A stretch of DNA of 64,000 nucleotides, taken from Hymenobacter duratus (GTDB lineage: Bacteria > Bacteroidota > Bacteroidia > Cytophagales > Hymenobacteraceae). A program made the position numbers and the translations under genes. Under the pieces are notes generated by a model. That model saw only the letters and a program-made list of their open reading frames with translations, did not search any database and was not told where the DNA came from. This document shows, piece by piece, positions 40,840 to 49,116 of the stretch (position 1 is the stretch's first letter; every line of letters begins with the position of its first letter). The stretch lies in contig NZ_JACWZZ010000001.1 of assembly GCF_014698995.1 (NCBI RefSeq), positions 1,570,501 to 1,634,500 of the forward strand, read 5' to 3'.

Positions 40840-43440
40840 ATGCGCACCCGTTTGCTCTTTTGTTTCCTGCTGGCCAGCCTGTGGCTGCTGGCTTCTCCAG
40901 CCTTTTCTCAGGAGCCGGCGCCCGCTGCCTCCGCTACCACGGTAGCTACCACGCTGGCCCCCAAAAAGCAGCTACAGGCCGTGCGCATCACGGAAAGTAT
41001 TAAGCTGGATGGGCAGCTGGATGAAGCAGCCTGGCAGCAGGCGCCCATTGCTACCAATTTCATTCAGAACCGCCCCAACCCCGGTCCGCCCGAGAAGCAC
41101 GCCACCGAGGTGCGCATCCTCTACGATGACGCCAACCTCTACATCGGGGCCGTGATGCACGATATCAGCGCCGACTCCATTCTGCGGGAGTTGACGCCGC
41201 GCGACAATTTCGGCAACACCGATTTCATCGGCATCTTTCTCGACACCTACCAGGATAAGCTCAACGGCTACGGCTTTTTCGTGACGACCGGCGGCGTGCA
41301 GATGGACTGCCGCTACTCGCCGGCCGGCGGCGAGGATTTTAACTGGAATGCCGTCTGGGACTCGCGCACGGCCATTAAAGGCACCGACTGGATTGCGGAA
41401 ATGCGGATTCCGTACTCGGCCATCCGCTTCAGCAACCAGCCCGAGCAGCAGTGGGGCCTGAACTTCATGCGCCAGCGCAAAAAAGAAAACCAAGCGTTTT
41501 TCTGGAACGAGGTGAAGCCTGCCATTGATGGCTTCGTGAACCAGTGGGGCGTGCTGCAGGGCGTGCGCGACATCAAGCCGCCGCTGCGTCTTTCGCTCAC
41601 GCCCTACGTGTCGAGCTACGTCAACCACAATCCGCTTAATGAGGCCGGTACGCGCCGCACTACCACCAGCTTCAACGGTGGGGCCGACATCAAGTGGGGT
41701 ATCAATGAGAGCTTCACGCTGGATGCCACGCTCGTGCCCGACTTCGGGCAGGTGCAGTCCGACAACCAGGTGCTTAACCTTTCGCCGTTTGAGGTGCAGT
41801 TCAACGAGAACCGACAGTTCTTCACCGAAGGCACCGAGCTGTTCAACAAAGGCAACCTGTTCTACTCGCGGCGGGTGGGCGCCACGCCCATCGGCTTCTA
41901 CGATGTGCCGGACAACGACACGACGGAAATCGTGCGAAACCCCTCCGAAACGCGGCTGCTGAATGCCACCAAGGTTTCGGGGCGCACCAGCAAGGGCCTC
42001 GGCGTGGGTATCTTCAACGCCCTGAGCAACGATGTGTACGCTACCGTGCGCCACACCGAAACCGGGCAGGAGCGGGAGGTGCTGACCCAGCCGTTTGCCA
42101 ACTACAGCATTGTGGTGCTTGATCAGAGCCTGAAAAACAACTCCTACGTCTCGCTCATCAACACCAACGTGACGCGGGCCGGCCAGACCTACGATGCCAA
42201 CGTGACGGGCGGCTTGGTTCGCTTTGCCAACAAAAAGAACTCCTATGCTGTGGATGGGCAGGTGGTGTACTCGCGCCGCCGTGGGAGCGTGTTCGGCACG
42301 GACAAGCTCATTGACGACCGTGACGGCTACAAGTACTCCGTGGGCTTAGGCAAAATCAGTGGGGCATTTACCTGGACGCTGAGCCATGGTATCGAGTCGG
42401 ACACGTACAATCCGAACGATCTGGGCATCCTGTTCGGCAATAACAAAATCTCACAGGAACTGCAGGTGCGCTACAACAAGTTTAACCCGTTCTGGAAGGT
42501 AAATAACTTATCTACCTACCTAGGGTCTTACTATGGGTTGCTGTATTCGCCTACCCGCTACCAAGCTGCAAATTTGTATGGCGGAGCGAATACCACTTTC
42601 ACTAAGAGCTTCCTGAGCGCAGGCTTTAATTTTGAATTGTACCCGGTTACGCGCGACTATTTTGAGCCACGTAAGGAGCCCTTGGGGCGCTACTTTGTGA
42701 GGAGACCCGCCAACGCGGTAGTGGGGGGCTACATCTCCTCAGACTACCGTAAGAAGTTAGCGCTGGACGTGAGCACTACCCTGGTACCGTATGCCCAGGA
42801 CGACCGGCTGGCGCGTCCGCGCCGATTTGATATCGGGTTTGGTATCTCGCCGCGCTACCGTGTCAACAACAAGCTCAACTTCCGCTACAGCCTCGACTGG
42901 AACCTGAGCCGCAACCAGATTGGCTACGTGAATGGTGGCCTTGACTCCGGCGAGCCGCTCGACACGGCCGTCATCCGGGCACTGGGCGGCGACCCACTGC
43001 TCGGCCGCGACCCGGTAGACGTACTGCTGGGCCGCCGCCAGGTCGTGACGGTGTCGAGCGTGGTATCGGGGGCGTACACCTTCAACAACCGCATGTCCTT
43101 GACGCTGCGCCTGCGCCACTATACCAGCAACGTCCGCTACCAGGATTTCACCCACCTGCGGCCCGGCGGTGAGGAAACGCCAATTGCTTACGCCCGCAAC
43201 CGCGCCAACACCTACAACGCCTTCAACATTGATGCGGTGTATTCGTGGTGGTTTGCGCCCGGCTCGCAGGTGAGCATCGTCTGGAAGAACGCCGGTACCA
43301 CGTCCCTGCAGGCCAACGAAGCCACGCCGCTCTATTTCGATAATCTGAGCAACACCATCAACACCCCGCACAACAACTCGGTGTCGGTCAAGATCCTGTA
43401 TTACCTCGACTACCTGGCCCTGCGCCCCCGGCGGGCGTAG
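40840..43440 (+). CDS. DUF5916 outer-membrane protein with CBM9-like N-terminal domain
   Basis: The product has 866 residues with a signal peptide (MRTRLLFCFLLASLWLLASPAFS). About residues 45-215 (ESIKLDGQLDEAAWQQAP, ILYDDANLYIGAVMHD, DFIGIFLDTYQDKLNGY) form a CBM9-like carbohydrate-binding fold. The rest is the DUF5916 beta barrel, ending KILYYLDYLALRPRR. The ATG at 40840 is chosen for the signal peptide. Ligand and transport role are unknown. It converges on meaB with a 169-bp gap that has no supported gene. Confidence 0.9.
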   Translation: MRTRLLFCFLLASLWLLASPAFSQEPAPAASATTVATTLAPKKQLQAVRITESIKLDGQLDEAAWQQAPIATNFIQNRPNPGPPEKHATEVRILYDDANLYIGAVMHDISADSILRELTPRDNFGNTDFIGIFLDTYQDKLNGYGFFVTTGGVQMDCRYSPAGGEDFNWNAVWDSRTAIKGTDWIAEMRIPYSAIRFSNQPEQQWGLNFMRQRKKENQAFFWNEVKPAIDGFVNQWGVLQGVRDIKPPLRLSLTPYVSSYVNHNPLNEAGTRRTTTSFNGGADIKWGINESFTLDATLVPDFGQVQSDNQVLNLSPFEVQFNENRQFFTEGTELFNKGNLFYSRRVGATPIGFYDVPDNDTTEIVRNPSETRLLNATKVSGRTSKGLGVGIFNALSNDVYATVRHTETGQEREVLTQPFANYSIVVLDQSLKNNSYVSLINTNVTRAGQTYDANVTGGLVRFANKKNSYAVDGQVVYSRRRGSVFGTDKLIDDRDGYKYSVGLGKISGAFTWTLSHGIESDTYNPNDLGILFGNNKISQELQVRYNKFNPFWKVNNLSTYLGSYYGLLYSPTRYQAANLYGGANTTFTKSFLSAGFNFELYPVTRDYFEPRKEPLGRYFVRRPANAVVGGYISSDYRKKLALDVSTTLVPYAQDDRLARPRRFDIGFGISPRYRVNNKLNFRYSLDWNLSRNQIGYVNGGLDSGEPLDTAVIRALGGDPLLGRDPVDVLLGRRQVVTVSSVVSGAYTFNNRMSLTLRLRHYTSNVRYQDFTHLRPGGEETPIAYARNRANTYNAFNIDAVYSWWFAPGSQVSIVWKNAGTTSLQANEATPLYFDNLSNTINTPHNNSVSVKILYYLDYLALRPRRA

Positions 43441-43609
43441 CGGCGGACTCCGGCGGCTCGGCGGCCGGCCACGTTGGCGCCCGGCCGCGCCAGCAGGGTG
43501 TCTGCAGGTACCGCGCCGGTGCTTTCGGGTACCACATCGGTGTCAAATGCCACCACATAAGTGCCTGATGGCACCACATCGGCGGTGAAGAGTGCCGCGC
43601 CGGCGGATG

Positions 43610-44587
43610 CTACAGCCTGAGCAGCTCCTCGGCCGCCCCAAACGCCGACTTGCGGCCGTCCATCACCTGCTGTTGCAGGCCGGCGAGCTGCTGCGCTACT
43701 TCGGGGCGCGCATAAAAACGGGTTTCCAGCGCCTCCCGGATGGTTTCGTGCAGCCAGTGCATGTTCTGCTCCTGGCGGCGGCGCTGGAAATAGCCGCTTT
43801 CCTGTATCTGCTGCACGTAGCGTTGCACTACCTCCCACACCTCCGGCACCCCCTGCCCGGTAAGCGCCGAGGAGGTCGTGACGACCGGGCTCCAGTGGCT
43901 GGCCGCCAGCGGAAACAGATGCAGCGCGTTCTGGTATTCGGCGCGGGCGCGGCGGGCGGCCAGCTCGTTGCCGGCGTCGGCTTTTGTGATGGTCACGGCG
44001 TCGGCCATTTCCATAATGCCCTTCTTGATGCCCTGCAACTCGTCGCCGGCTCCGGCCAGCATCAGGAGCAGGAAGAAGTCGACCATGCCGTGCACGGCCG
44101 TTTCGCTCTGGCCCACGCCTACGGTTTCCACAAAAATAACGTCGTGGCCGGCCGCTTCGCATAGCACCATGGCTTCGCGCGTGCTCCGCGTAACGCCCCC
44201 CAGGCTGCGGCCGGCCGGCGAAGGCCGGATGTAGGCCGCCGGATGCGCGGCCAGCAGATTCATGCGGGTTTTGTCGCCGAGGATGCTGCCGCCGCTGCGC
44301 TGGGAGCTGGGGTCGACGGCCAGCACGGCCAGCCGGTGGCCTTTTTCCTGCACCAGATGCAGGCCCAGGGCCTCAATAAACGTGCTTTTGCCGACGCCCG
44401 GCACTCCCGTAATGCCCACTCGTACCGAGCGGCCCGCATGCGGCAATACCACGTCCAGCACCTGCTGGGCCAGTTCCTGGTCGGAGGGCAGGGTGCTTTC
44501 CACGAGCGTGATGGCGCGGCTGAGCAGCACCCGGTTGCCGCTGAGGATGCCTTCGGTGTATTCGGAAACGGAAAAGCGCTTGGCCAT
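43610..44587 (-). CDS. meaB: Methylmalonyl-CoA mutase-associated GTPase MeaB
   Basis: The product has 325 residues. It is a G3E-family GTPase that protects and reloads the B12 cofactor of methylmalonyl-CoA mutase. The Walker A GVPGVGKST is at 61-69; VLAVDPSSQRSGGSILGDKTRM and FVETVGVGQSE are the switch regions, and ITKADAGN is the guanine-specificity motif. No mutase genes lie in the window; the acyl-CoA carboxylase at 26594 may belong to the same propionate route. Confidence 0.95.
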   Translation of the reverse strand: MAKRFSVSEYTEGILSGNRVLLSRAITLVESTLPSDQELAQQVLDVVLPHAGRSVRVGITGVPGVGKSTFIEALGLHLVQEKGHRLAVLAVDPSSQRSGGSILGDKTRMNLLAAHPAAYIRPSPAGRSLGGVTRSTREAMVLCEAAGHDVIFVETVGVGQSETAVHGMVDFFLLLMLAGAGDELQGIKKGIMEMADAVTITKADAGNELAARRARAEYQNALHLFPLAASHWSPVVTTSSALTGQGVPEVWEVVQRYVQQIQESGYFQRRRQEQNMHWLHETIREALETRFYARPEVAQQLAGLQQQVMDGRKSAFGAAEELLRL

Positions 44588-44657
44588 GCAGCAGGGAGGA
44601 GCCGACCAGGAAAAGGGTGGCCGGGAAAAGAATGGAGTGCAAACTACCTCATAATGC

Positions 44658-44665
44658 TACATTTG
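44658..44665 (+). promoter_or_regulatory. -7 promoter element TACATTTG before the first DUF5723 gene
   Basis: An exact TAnnTTTG match 51 bp before the ATG at 44717; no convincing -33 box. Confidence 0.45.
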
Positions 44666-44716
44666 GCCAAGTATACACACCGGTCCTGGTCTTATTCTCG
44701 CTTTCACTCCGATTCT

Positions 44717-46147
44717 ATGCATGCAAACCGTTACGCTCTGGCTGCCGCCGCTTTTGCCTTACTGCTGGGTGCCAGTACCGCGCTACAGGCCCAGAACGAG
44801 CTGAGCAGCTTCACGGCTACCGGCCGCGGCGGTGTTGCCACCCCCTTTGTTACGGATTACCAGGCGCTGGGTATCAACCCCGCCAACCTGGGCCGGGTGA
44901 CGGACAATCAGCCTCTCCTGACGTTCGGGTTGCTGGAGCTGGGGCTGGGCGCCGGCTCTCAGTCGCTGACCGGTACGCAGCTGAAAAACATAGCGTTTCA
45001 TGCCGAAGACCAGCTGACGCCCGCCGACAAAACTGCCCTGACGGCCAGCTTCACCAACGGCAACGCCCTCAATGTGAATGCGGCCGCTACTTCGGTGGGG
45101 CTAGCCATTACACTGCCGATTGGGGCAGTGGCCTTCAGCAACCGCCAGCGCGTGGTAGGGCACGTGGGCCTGAATGAAACGGCATCGGATGTGCTCTTCA
45201 ACGGGTCCAACGCCAAAATCTACCAGATGAGCACCTACCAGACCAACGGCCAGTACGACCCGGCCAAAGCGCCCATGATTTCGGCGGCGCTGGCCGGCAC
45301 CGAGCTGCAGCTGCAATGGACCGATGAGTACAATGTGGGCTACGGCGCGCAGGTGCTGGACACGGACGGGTTCAAGCTGGCAGCCGGGGTCGGCTACCGC
45401 TATATCCGGGGCATTGGCATGCTCGATGTGCGTATAACGGACGGCGAGGTAAATGCCTTCAGCTCCCTGTCGCCGCTGTTCAAAGTGGATTACGGCACCG
45501 TCACCACCAGCCCCAACTTCGACTACCGTACCGGCAGCGGCCTGAAAGCCGTGGGTTCCGGCCACGGCTTCGACCTGGGCCTGACGGCAGAAATCAGCGA
45601 GCTGGTGCGCGTCGGCGTGTCCGTTACCGATTTGGGCAGCATGACCTGGGAAGGCAACGTGCTAACCGCCACCGACCAGAATCTGAAGAAAGTAACGTCC
45701 GGCGGGGTGGATACCTACAACATCTTCAAGGAAGCATCACAGCTGTTCGGAAGTAGTTCGGATGCCGTTTTTACCTACAACCCCGATAAGCAGAAGAAGG
45801 AAACGCTGCCGGCCAAATTCCGGGCTGGTGCTTCGGTGCAGCTCGGTGAAAAGCTGGAAGCAGGTGTGGATGCGGCCGTGCCGCTGAACAAAGTGGCGGG
45901 CAATATCAACTCGTCTTTGGTGGGGCTGGGCCTCGACTTCAAGCCGGTTTCGTGGGTGCGCCTGAGTACCGGAGTTACGGGAGGGGCCGGCTATGGTACC
46001 AGCGTGCCGCTTGGCATCACCTTCTCCACCGCGCACTACGAGGCCGGTATCAGCACCCGCGACGTAGTAGGCCTGATTTCCGACAGCAGCCCGTACTACT
46101 CCGTCGCAATGGGTGTGCTGCGGTTCAAAATCGGCCGGGCGCGCTAA
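44717..46147 (+). CDS. DUF5723 family outer-membrane beta-barrel protein, paralogue 1
   Basis: The product has 476 residues with a signal peptide (about 1-26, ending ALQAQ). The mature start SFTATGRGGVATPFVTDYQ and LGINPANLGR resembles FadL/PorV-like barrels, and repeated amphipathic strands follow to the C-terminal MGVLRFKIGR. It is closely related along its whole length to the next gene's product. Function is not established. Confidence 0.85.
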   Translation: MHANRYALAAAAFALLLGASTALQAQNELSSFTATGRGGVATPFVTDYQALGINPANLGRVTDNQPLLTFGLLELGLGAGSQSLTGTQLKNIAFHAEDQLTPADKTALTASFTNGNALNVNAAATSVGLAITLPIGAVAFSNRQRVVGHVGLNETASDVLFNGSNAKIYQMSTYQTNGQYDPAKAPMISAALAGTELQLQWTDEYNVGYGAQVLDTDGFKLAAGVGYRYIRGIGMLDVRITDGEVNAFSSLSPLFKVDYGTVTTSPNFDYRTGSGLKAVGSGHGFDLGLTAEISELVRVGVSVTDLGSMTWEGNVLTATDQNLKKVTSGGVDTYNIFKEASQLFGSSSDAVFTYNPDKQKKETLPAKFRAGASVQLGEKLEAGVDAAVPLNKVAGNINSSLVGLGLDFKPVSWVRLSTGVTGGAGYGTSVPLGITFSTAHYEAGISTRDVVGLISDSSPYYSVAMGVLRFKIGRAR

Positions 46148-46170
46148 GACGGCGTTTCGGCTACCACAGT

Positions 46171-46234
46171 ACCCGCCTGCCGGGCCGGCCGTCTGCTTTA
46201 TGAAGTGGATAGCTGGCCCGGCAGGCGGGTTTTT
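46171..46234 (+). terminator. Rho-independent terminator
   Basis: A perfect 16-bp stem ACCCGCCTGCCGGGCC/GGCCCGGCAGGCGGGT (46171-46186 and 46215-46230) followed by T4; the loop is 28 nt. Confidence 0.88.
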
Positions 46235-46372
46235 GCTGCCTGTTCCGTGCGAACAGGGGGCATGAGAGAAGCCGAAAATATAGCAAAGCGAGAATACCTA
46301 GAAGTAGGTATTGTGGCGCGGGGCAAATTGGAGTCTATTTGTTGTGGATTTATTCATACCAAAGCTCCGTTC

Positions 46373-47776
46373 ATGTCCTGCCGCACCGTTGCCTCTTTTC
46401 TATCACTTTTCCTTGCTACTACCGCTGTTGTGCAGGCCCAGACCGAGCTGGGAAATTTCTCGAACGTAGCACGTGGCGGTGTTGCCACTACCTTCGTTAC
46501 CGACTTTCAGGCCATTGGCATCAACCCGGCCAACCTGGGCCGCACCGGCAACGCACGGGTGGCTTTTACTATCGGCGAGTTTGGCATCGGGGTGGGCTCT
46601 CAGGCGCTGACACGCACGCAGCTACGCAAGTTCATCGAAGACTCGGGCGAAGAGCTCAATATGGCCCAGAAGCGGGAAATGGCCCGCGCCTTCACTTCCG
46701 ACAATGTGCTAAACCTCAACGTTGATGCAACGCCAGTTGCGTTTTCGGTGGTACTGCCGGTGATGGGCAGCTTTGCGTTCAGTAGCCGGCAGCGAGTATC
46801 CACGCATTTAGGCCTCAACAAAAATACGGCTGAGCTGCTGTGGCTCGGCAAAGACGCCCCCATCTACCCCGCCAACTTCAACCCGGCCACTGCGCCACTG
46901 GTGTCGGAGGTGCTCGAGGGCACGTCTATCCAGATGGCCGCCTACAACGAATACAACATTGCCTACGGCCGGCAGGTGCTGAGCCTGCCCGCGTTTGGGC
47001 TGTCGGTGGGGGCGGGCTACCGCTATATCCAGGGTATCGGAGTGGTAGATGTGCGCTCCAAAGACGGGCAACTGGAAGCGTACAGCGCCCTGTCGCCGCA
47101 ATTCGACATAGATTATGGCAGTGTCGTCAACAACCCCAGCTTCAACCTGCAGAAGGACACCGACAAGCTGTTGCAGCCGGTAGGCCGGGGCCATGGCTAC
47201 GATGTGGGCATAGCGGCGGAGCTGGGTAAAAAAGTGCGGCTGGGTGCCTCCGTCACTGATATCGGGCAAATGACCTGGGAAGGCAACCTGCTCACCGCCA
47301 ACGACCAGAAGCTGAAACGGCTGCGCTCCAGCGGCGCCGACAGCTACGAATTCTTCTCCGAGCTGGCCGACATTTTCGCCTCCGGTACCGACAGCCTGTT
47401 TCAGTATAAGCCGGCGCAGGAGCGCAAGGCCAGCCTGCCCACCAAGTTCCGGGCCGGGGCCGGCATTCGGGTGGGCAGCCGCCTGGAAGTGGGCGCCGAC
47501 GTAACGATGCCGCTGAACAATGTGGCCGGTAATATTCCCGCCCCGTTCTATGGTGTTGCGCTGGATGTGAAGCCCCTAAGCTGGATTCGGCTCAGCACGG
47601 GCGCCACGTCGGGGGCGGGCTACGGCCTAGGCATTCCCGTGGGCTTCGCCATTGCCACGAAAGTTTACGAGCTGGGCTTCGGCACCCGCGACTTGCGCGG
47701 CCTGCTCAGCGACGAGCGGCCGTATGCCTCCGTGGCCATGGGCACGCTCCGCTTCAAAATCGGGACGGTAAAGTAG
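46373..47776 (+). CDS. DUF5723 family outer-membrane beta-barrel protein, paralogue 2
   Basis: The product has 467 residues from the ATG at 46373, with a signal peptide (FLSLFLATTAVVQAQ). Shared blocks with the preceding protein include VARGGVATTFVTDFQAIGIN, VGAGYRYIQGIGVVDVR, SVTDIGQMTWEGNLLTA and FRAGAGIRVG. Tandem duplication is evident, with a strong terminator between the copies, so each may be expressed separately. The frame is open to 46205 but that part overlaps the terminator. Confidence 0.85.
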   Translation: MSCRTVASFLSLFLATTAVVQAQTELGNFSNVARGGVATTFVTDFQAIGINPANLGRTGNARVAFTIGEFGIGVGSQALTRTQLRKFIEDSGEELNMAQKREMARAFTSDNVLNLNVDATPVAFSVVLPVMGSFAFSSRQRVSTHLGLNKNTAELLWLGKDAPIYPANFNPATAPLVSEVLEGTSIQMAAYNEYNIAYGRQVLSLPAFGLSVGAGYRYIQGIGVVDVRSKDGQLEAYSALSPQFDIDYGSVVNNPSFNLQKDTDKLLQPVGRGHGYDVGIAAELGKKVRLGASVTDIGQMTWEGNLLTANDQKLKRLRSSGADSYEFFSELADIFASGTDSLFQYKPAQERKASLPTKFRAGAGIRVGSRLEVGADVTMPLNNVAGNIPAPFYGVALDVKPLSWIRLSTGATSGAGYGLGIPVGFAIATKVYELGFGTRDLRGLLSDERPYASVAMGTLRFKIGTVK

Positions 47777-47828
47777 GGTGAGCGAAGGCACGTCTGAGTG
47801 AACGGACCCGCCTGCCTGCTCCTACTGA

Positions 47829-47868
47829 AAACGGGCCTCCTGCGCGAAACGCGGGAGGCCCGTTTTTG
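47829..47868. terminator. Terminator between convergent genes
   Basis: AAAACGGGCCTCC (47829-47841) pairs with GGAGGCCCGTTTT (47855-47867) around a loop with a GCG/CGC step. A's and T's flank both sides, so it can serve both directions. Confidence 0.88.
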
Positions 47869-47904
47869 CTTTCTCGGCTGCCGCCGCAACCGGAGGCCAG
47901 CCAG

Positions 47905-49011
47905 CTATTTGCCGGGCTCAGTGAGGAAATTTGGCAGGCCCAGCTTGCTGCGGCGGCCCCCCAGTTTCAGGCCGTCGTCGATGTATTTGGCGGCGGTACC
48001 TTCGGCGTTGGGATTTTCGATGATGCCCAGAAACTGGTTGTCCTCGCGGGCAATGTAAATCCTGCCATCAGGAGCGCGCTGCAGGGAGCCCACTTTGCGG
48101 TTCGCCGACTTGCCTACGACCGTAGCGGCGCCGGTTTTCAGGTCGAACTGGAAGATCTGGGCCTGGCCGCCGCCTTCGCCGTTGCTGGAGCCATACAGCT
48201 TGCTGCCATCCGGCGAAAACTCCACGCCATACGCTTCAGGGTAAGGAGCAAAGGTCTTGGGGTTGCTGACCATTCCGGTGCTCCGGTCGAAGTCGAATAC
48301 CTCGTACTTGTTGGCCTCACGCCACAGCGCCACGGCCAGCTTGCGGCCGTCGGGCGAGAATTTCATGGCGCCAATGGCATTGCGGCCGGGGCCGGCGTGC
48401 ATGCTGCCCACGTTGCTCATGATGGGCTTGGTCTGCACGCCTTCCGCCGTAATGAGGAAGCTCACGAAGGCATTGGAATTCCAGCGGTGCGCCACAATCC
48501 AGACGTCGCGGCCGTTTTGGTGGCGTACGGCTGTCAGCTTCTCGGCCACCGGCGTGATGAGCAGCATGTTGGCGCGGGGCACGTCGCCGAGGCCATTGTC
48601 GCGGGTCATATCCACTACGGAGTAGCGCAGGCCGTTGCTGGTGCCCTGGGCCGCCACCGTAAACACGTAAAACACGTTGCCGGAACCGGGGTCGGGCACT
48701 ACCAGGGCGCTTTGCGTGCTGGAGTTGGAGCCCATCAGCTTGCGGCCGTTGGGCATGACTGCGTGCTGGCGGTTGAAGATGTACTCGCCGTTGGTGTAGA
48801 ACAGCAGCTGGCCCTGAGCGTTGGTCGCCACCGCCGAGCCCTCGTAGGTAGTCATTTTGTTGTTGAGCAGCGGGGTGGGGGCGGCGCCTCCCACCGGGAA
48901 GCTTAACCCAGCCTGCTGGCCGAAATACCAGATGGACTGCTCACGCTGCGCGCGCGCAGCATCAGGCAGCAGCAACACCAGCAATAGGGGCAGAAGCAAA
49001 AGTCGTTTCAT
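47905..49011 (-). CDS. Exported beta-propeller-like protein
   Basis: The product has 368 residues with a signal peptide (LLLLPLLLVLLLPDAARAQ). It begins SIWYFGQQAGLSF and continues with blade-like repeats (AMKFSPDGRKLAVALW, VEFSPDGSKLYGSS), ending GLPNFLTEPGK. This start and end are common in Bacteroidota cell-surface proteins that carry a propeller before PKD and T9SS sorting domains; here those C-terminal domains are absent. Function unknown. Confidence 0.85.
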   Translation of the reverse strand: MKRLLLLPLLLVLLLPDAARAQREQSIWYFGQQAGLSFPVGGAAPTPLLNNKMTTYEGSAVATNAQGQLLFYTNGEYIFNRQHAVMPNGRKLMGSNSSTQSALVVPDPGSGNVFYVFTVAAQGTSNGLRYSVVDMTRDNGLGDVPRANMLLITPVAEKLTAVRHQNGRDVWIVAHRWNSNAFVSFLITAEGVQTKPIMSNVGSMHAGPGRNAIGAMKFSPDGRKLAVALWREANKYEVFDFDRSTGMVSNPKTFAPYPEAYGVEFSPDGSKLYGSSNGEGGGQAQIFQFDLKTGAATVVGKSANRKVGSLQRAPDGRIYIAREDNQFLGIIENPNAEGTAAKYIDDGLKLGGRRSKLGLPNFLTEPGK

Positions 49012-49116
49012 AGAATTCAGAAAGTACGTCGCTGGTCAGAACGCAATTTCGTGCCAAAACGATATTCTGCCGGATTAAGGCCGCAAAAAGTCACACGCTC
49101 AGAGAAGGTGCCAAGA

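Noticed and set aside
43388..43609. Minus-strand frames in the gap between DUF5916 and meaB, with ACCACAT-like repeats
   Set aside because: The reading frames overlap the 3' end of the DUF5916 gene and run into meaB out of frame. The predicted peptide has no recognisable family, and the gap is only 169 bp.
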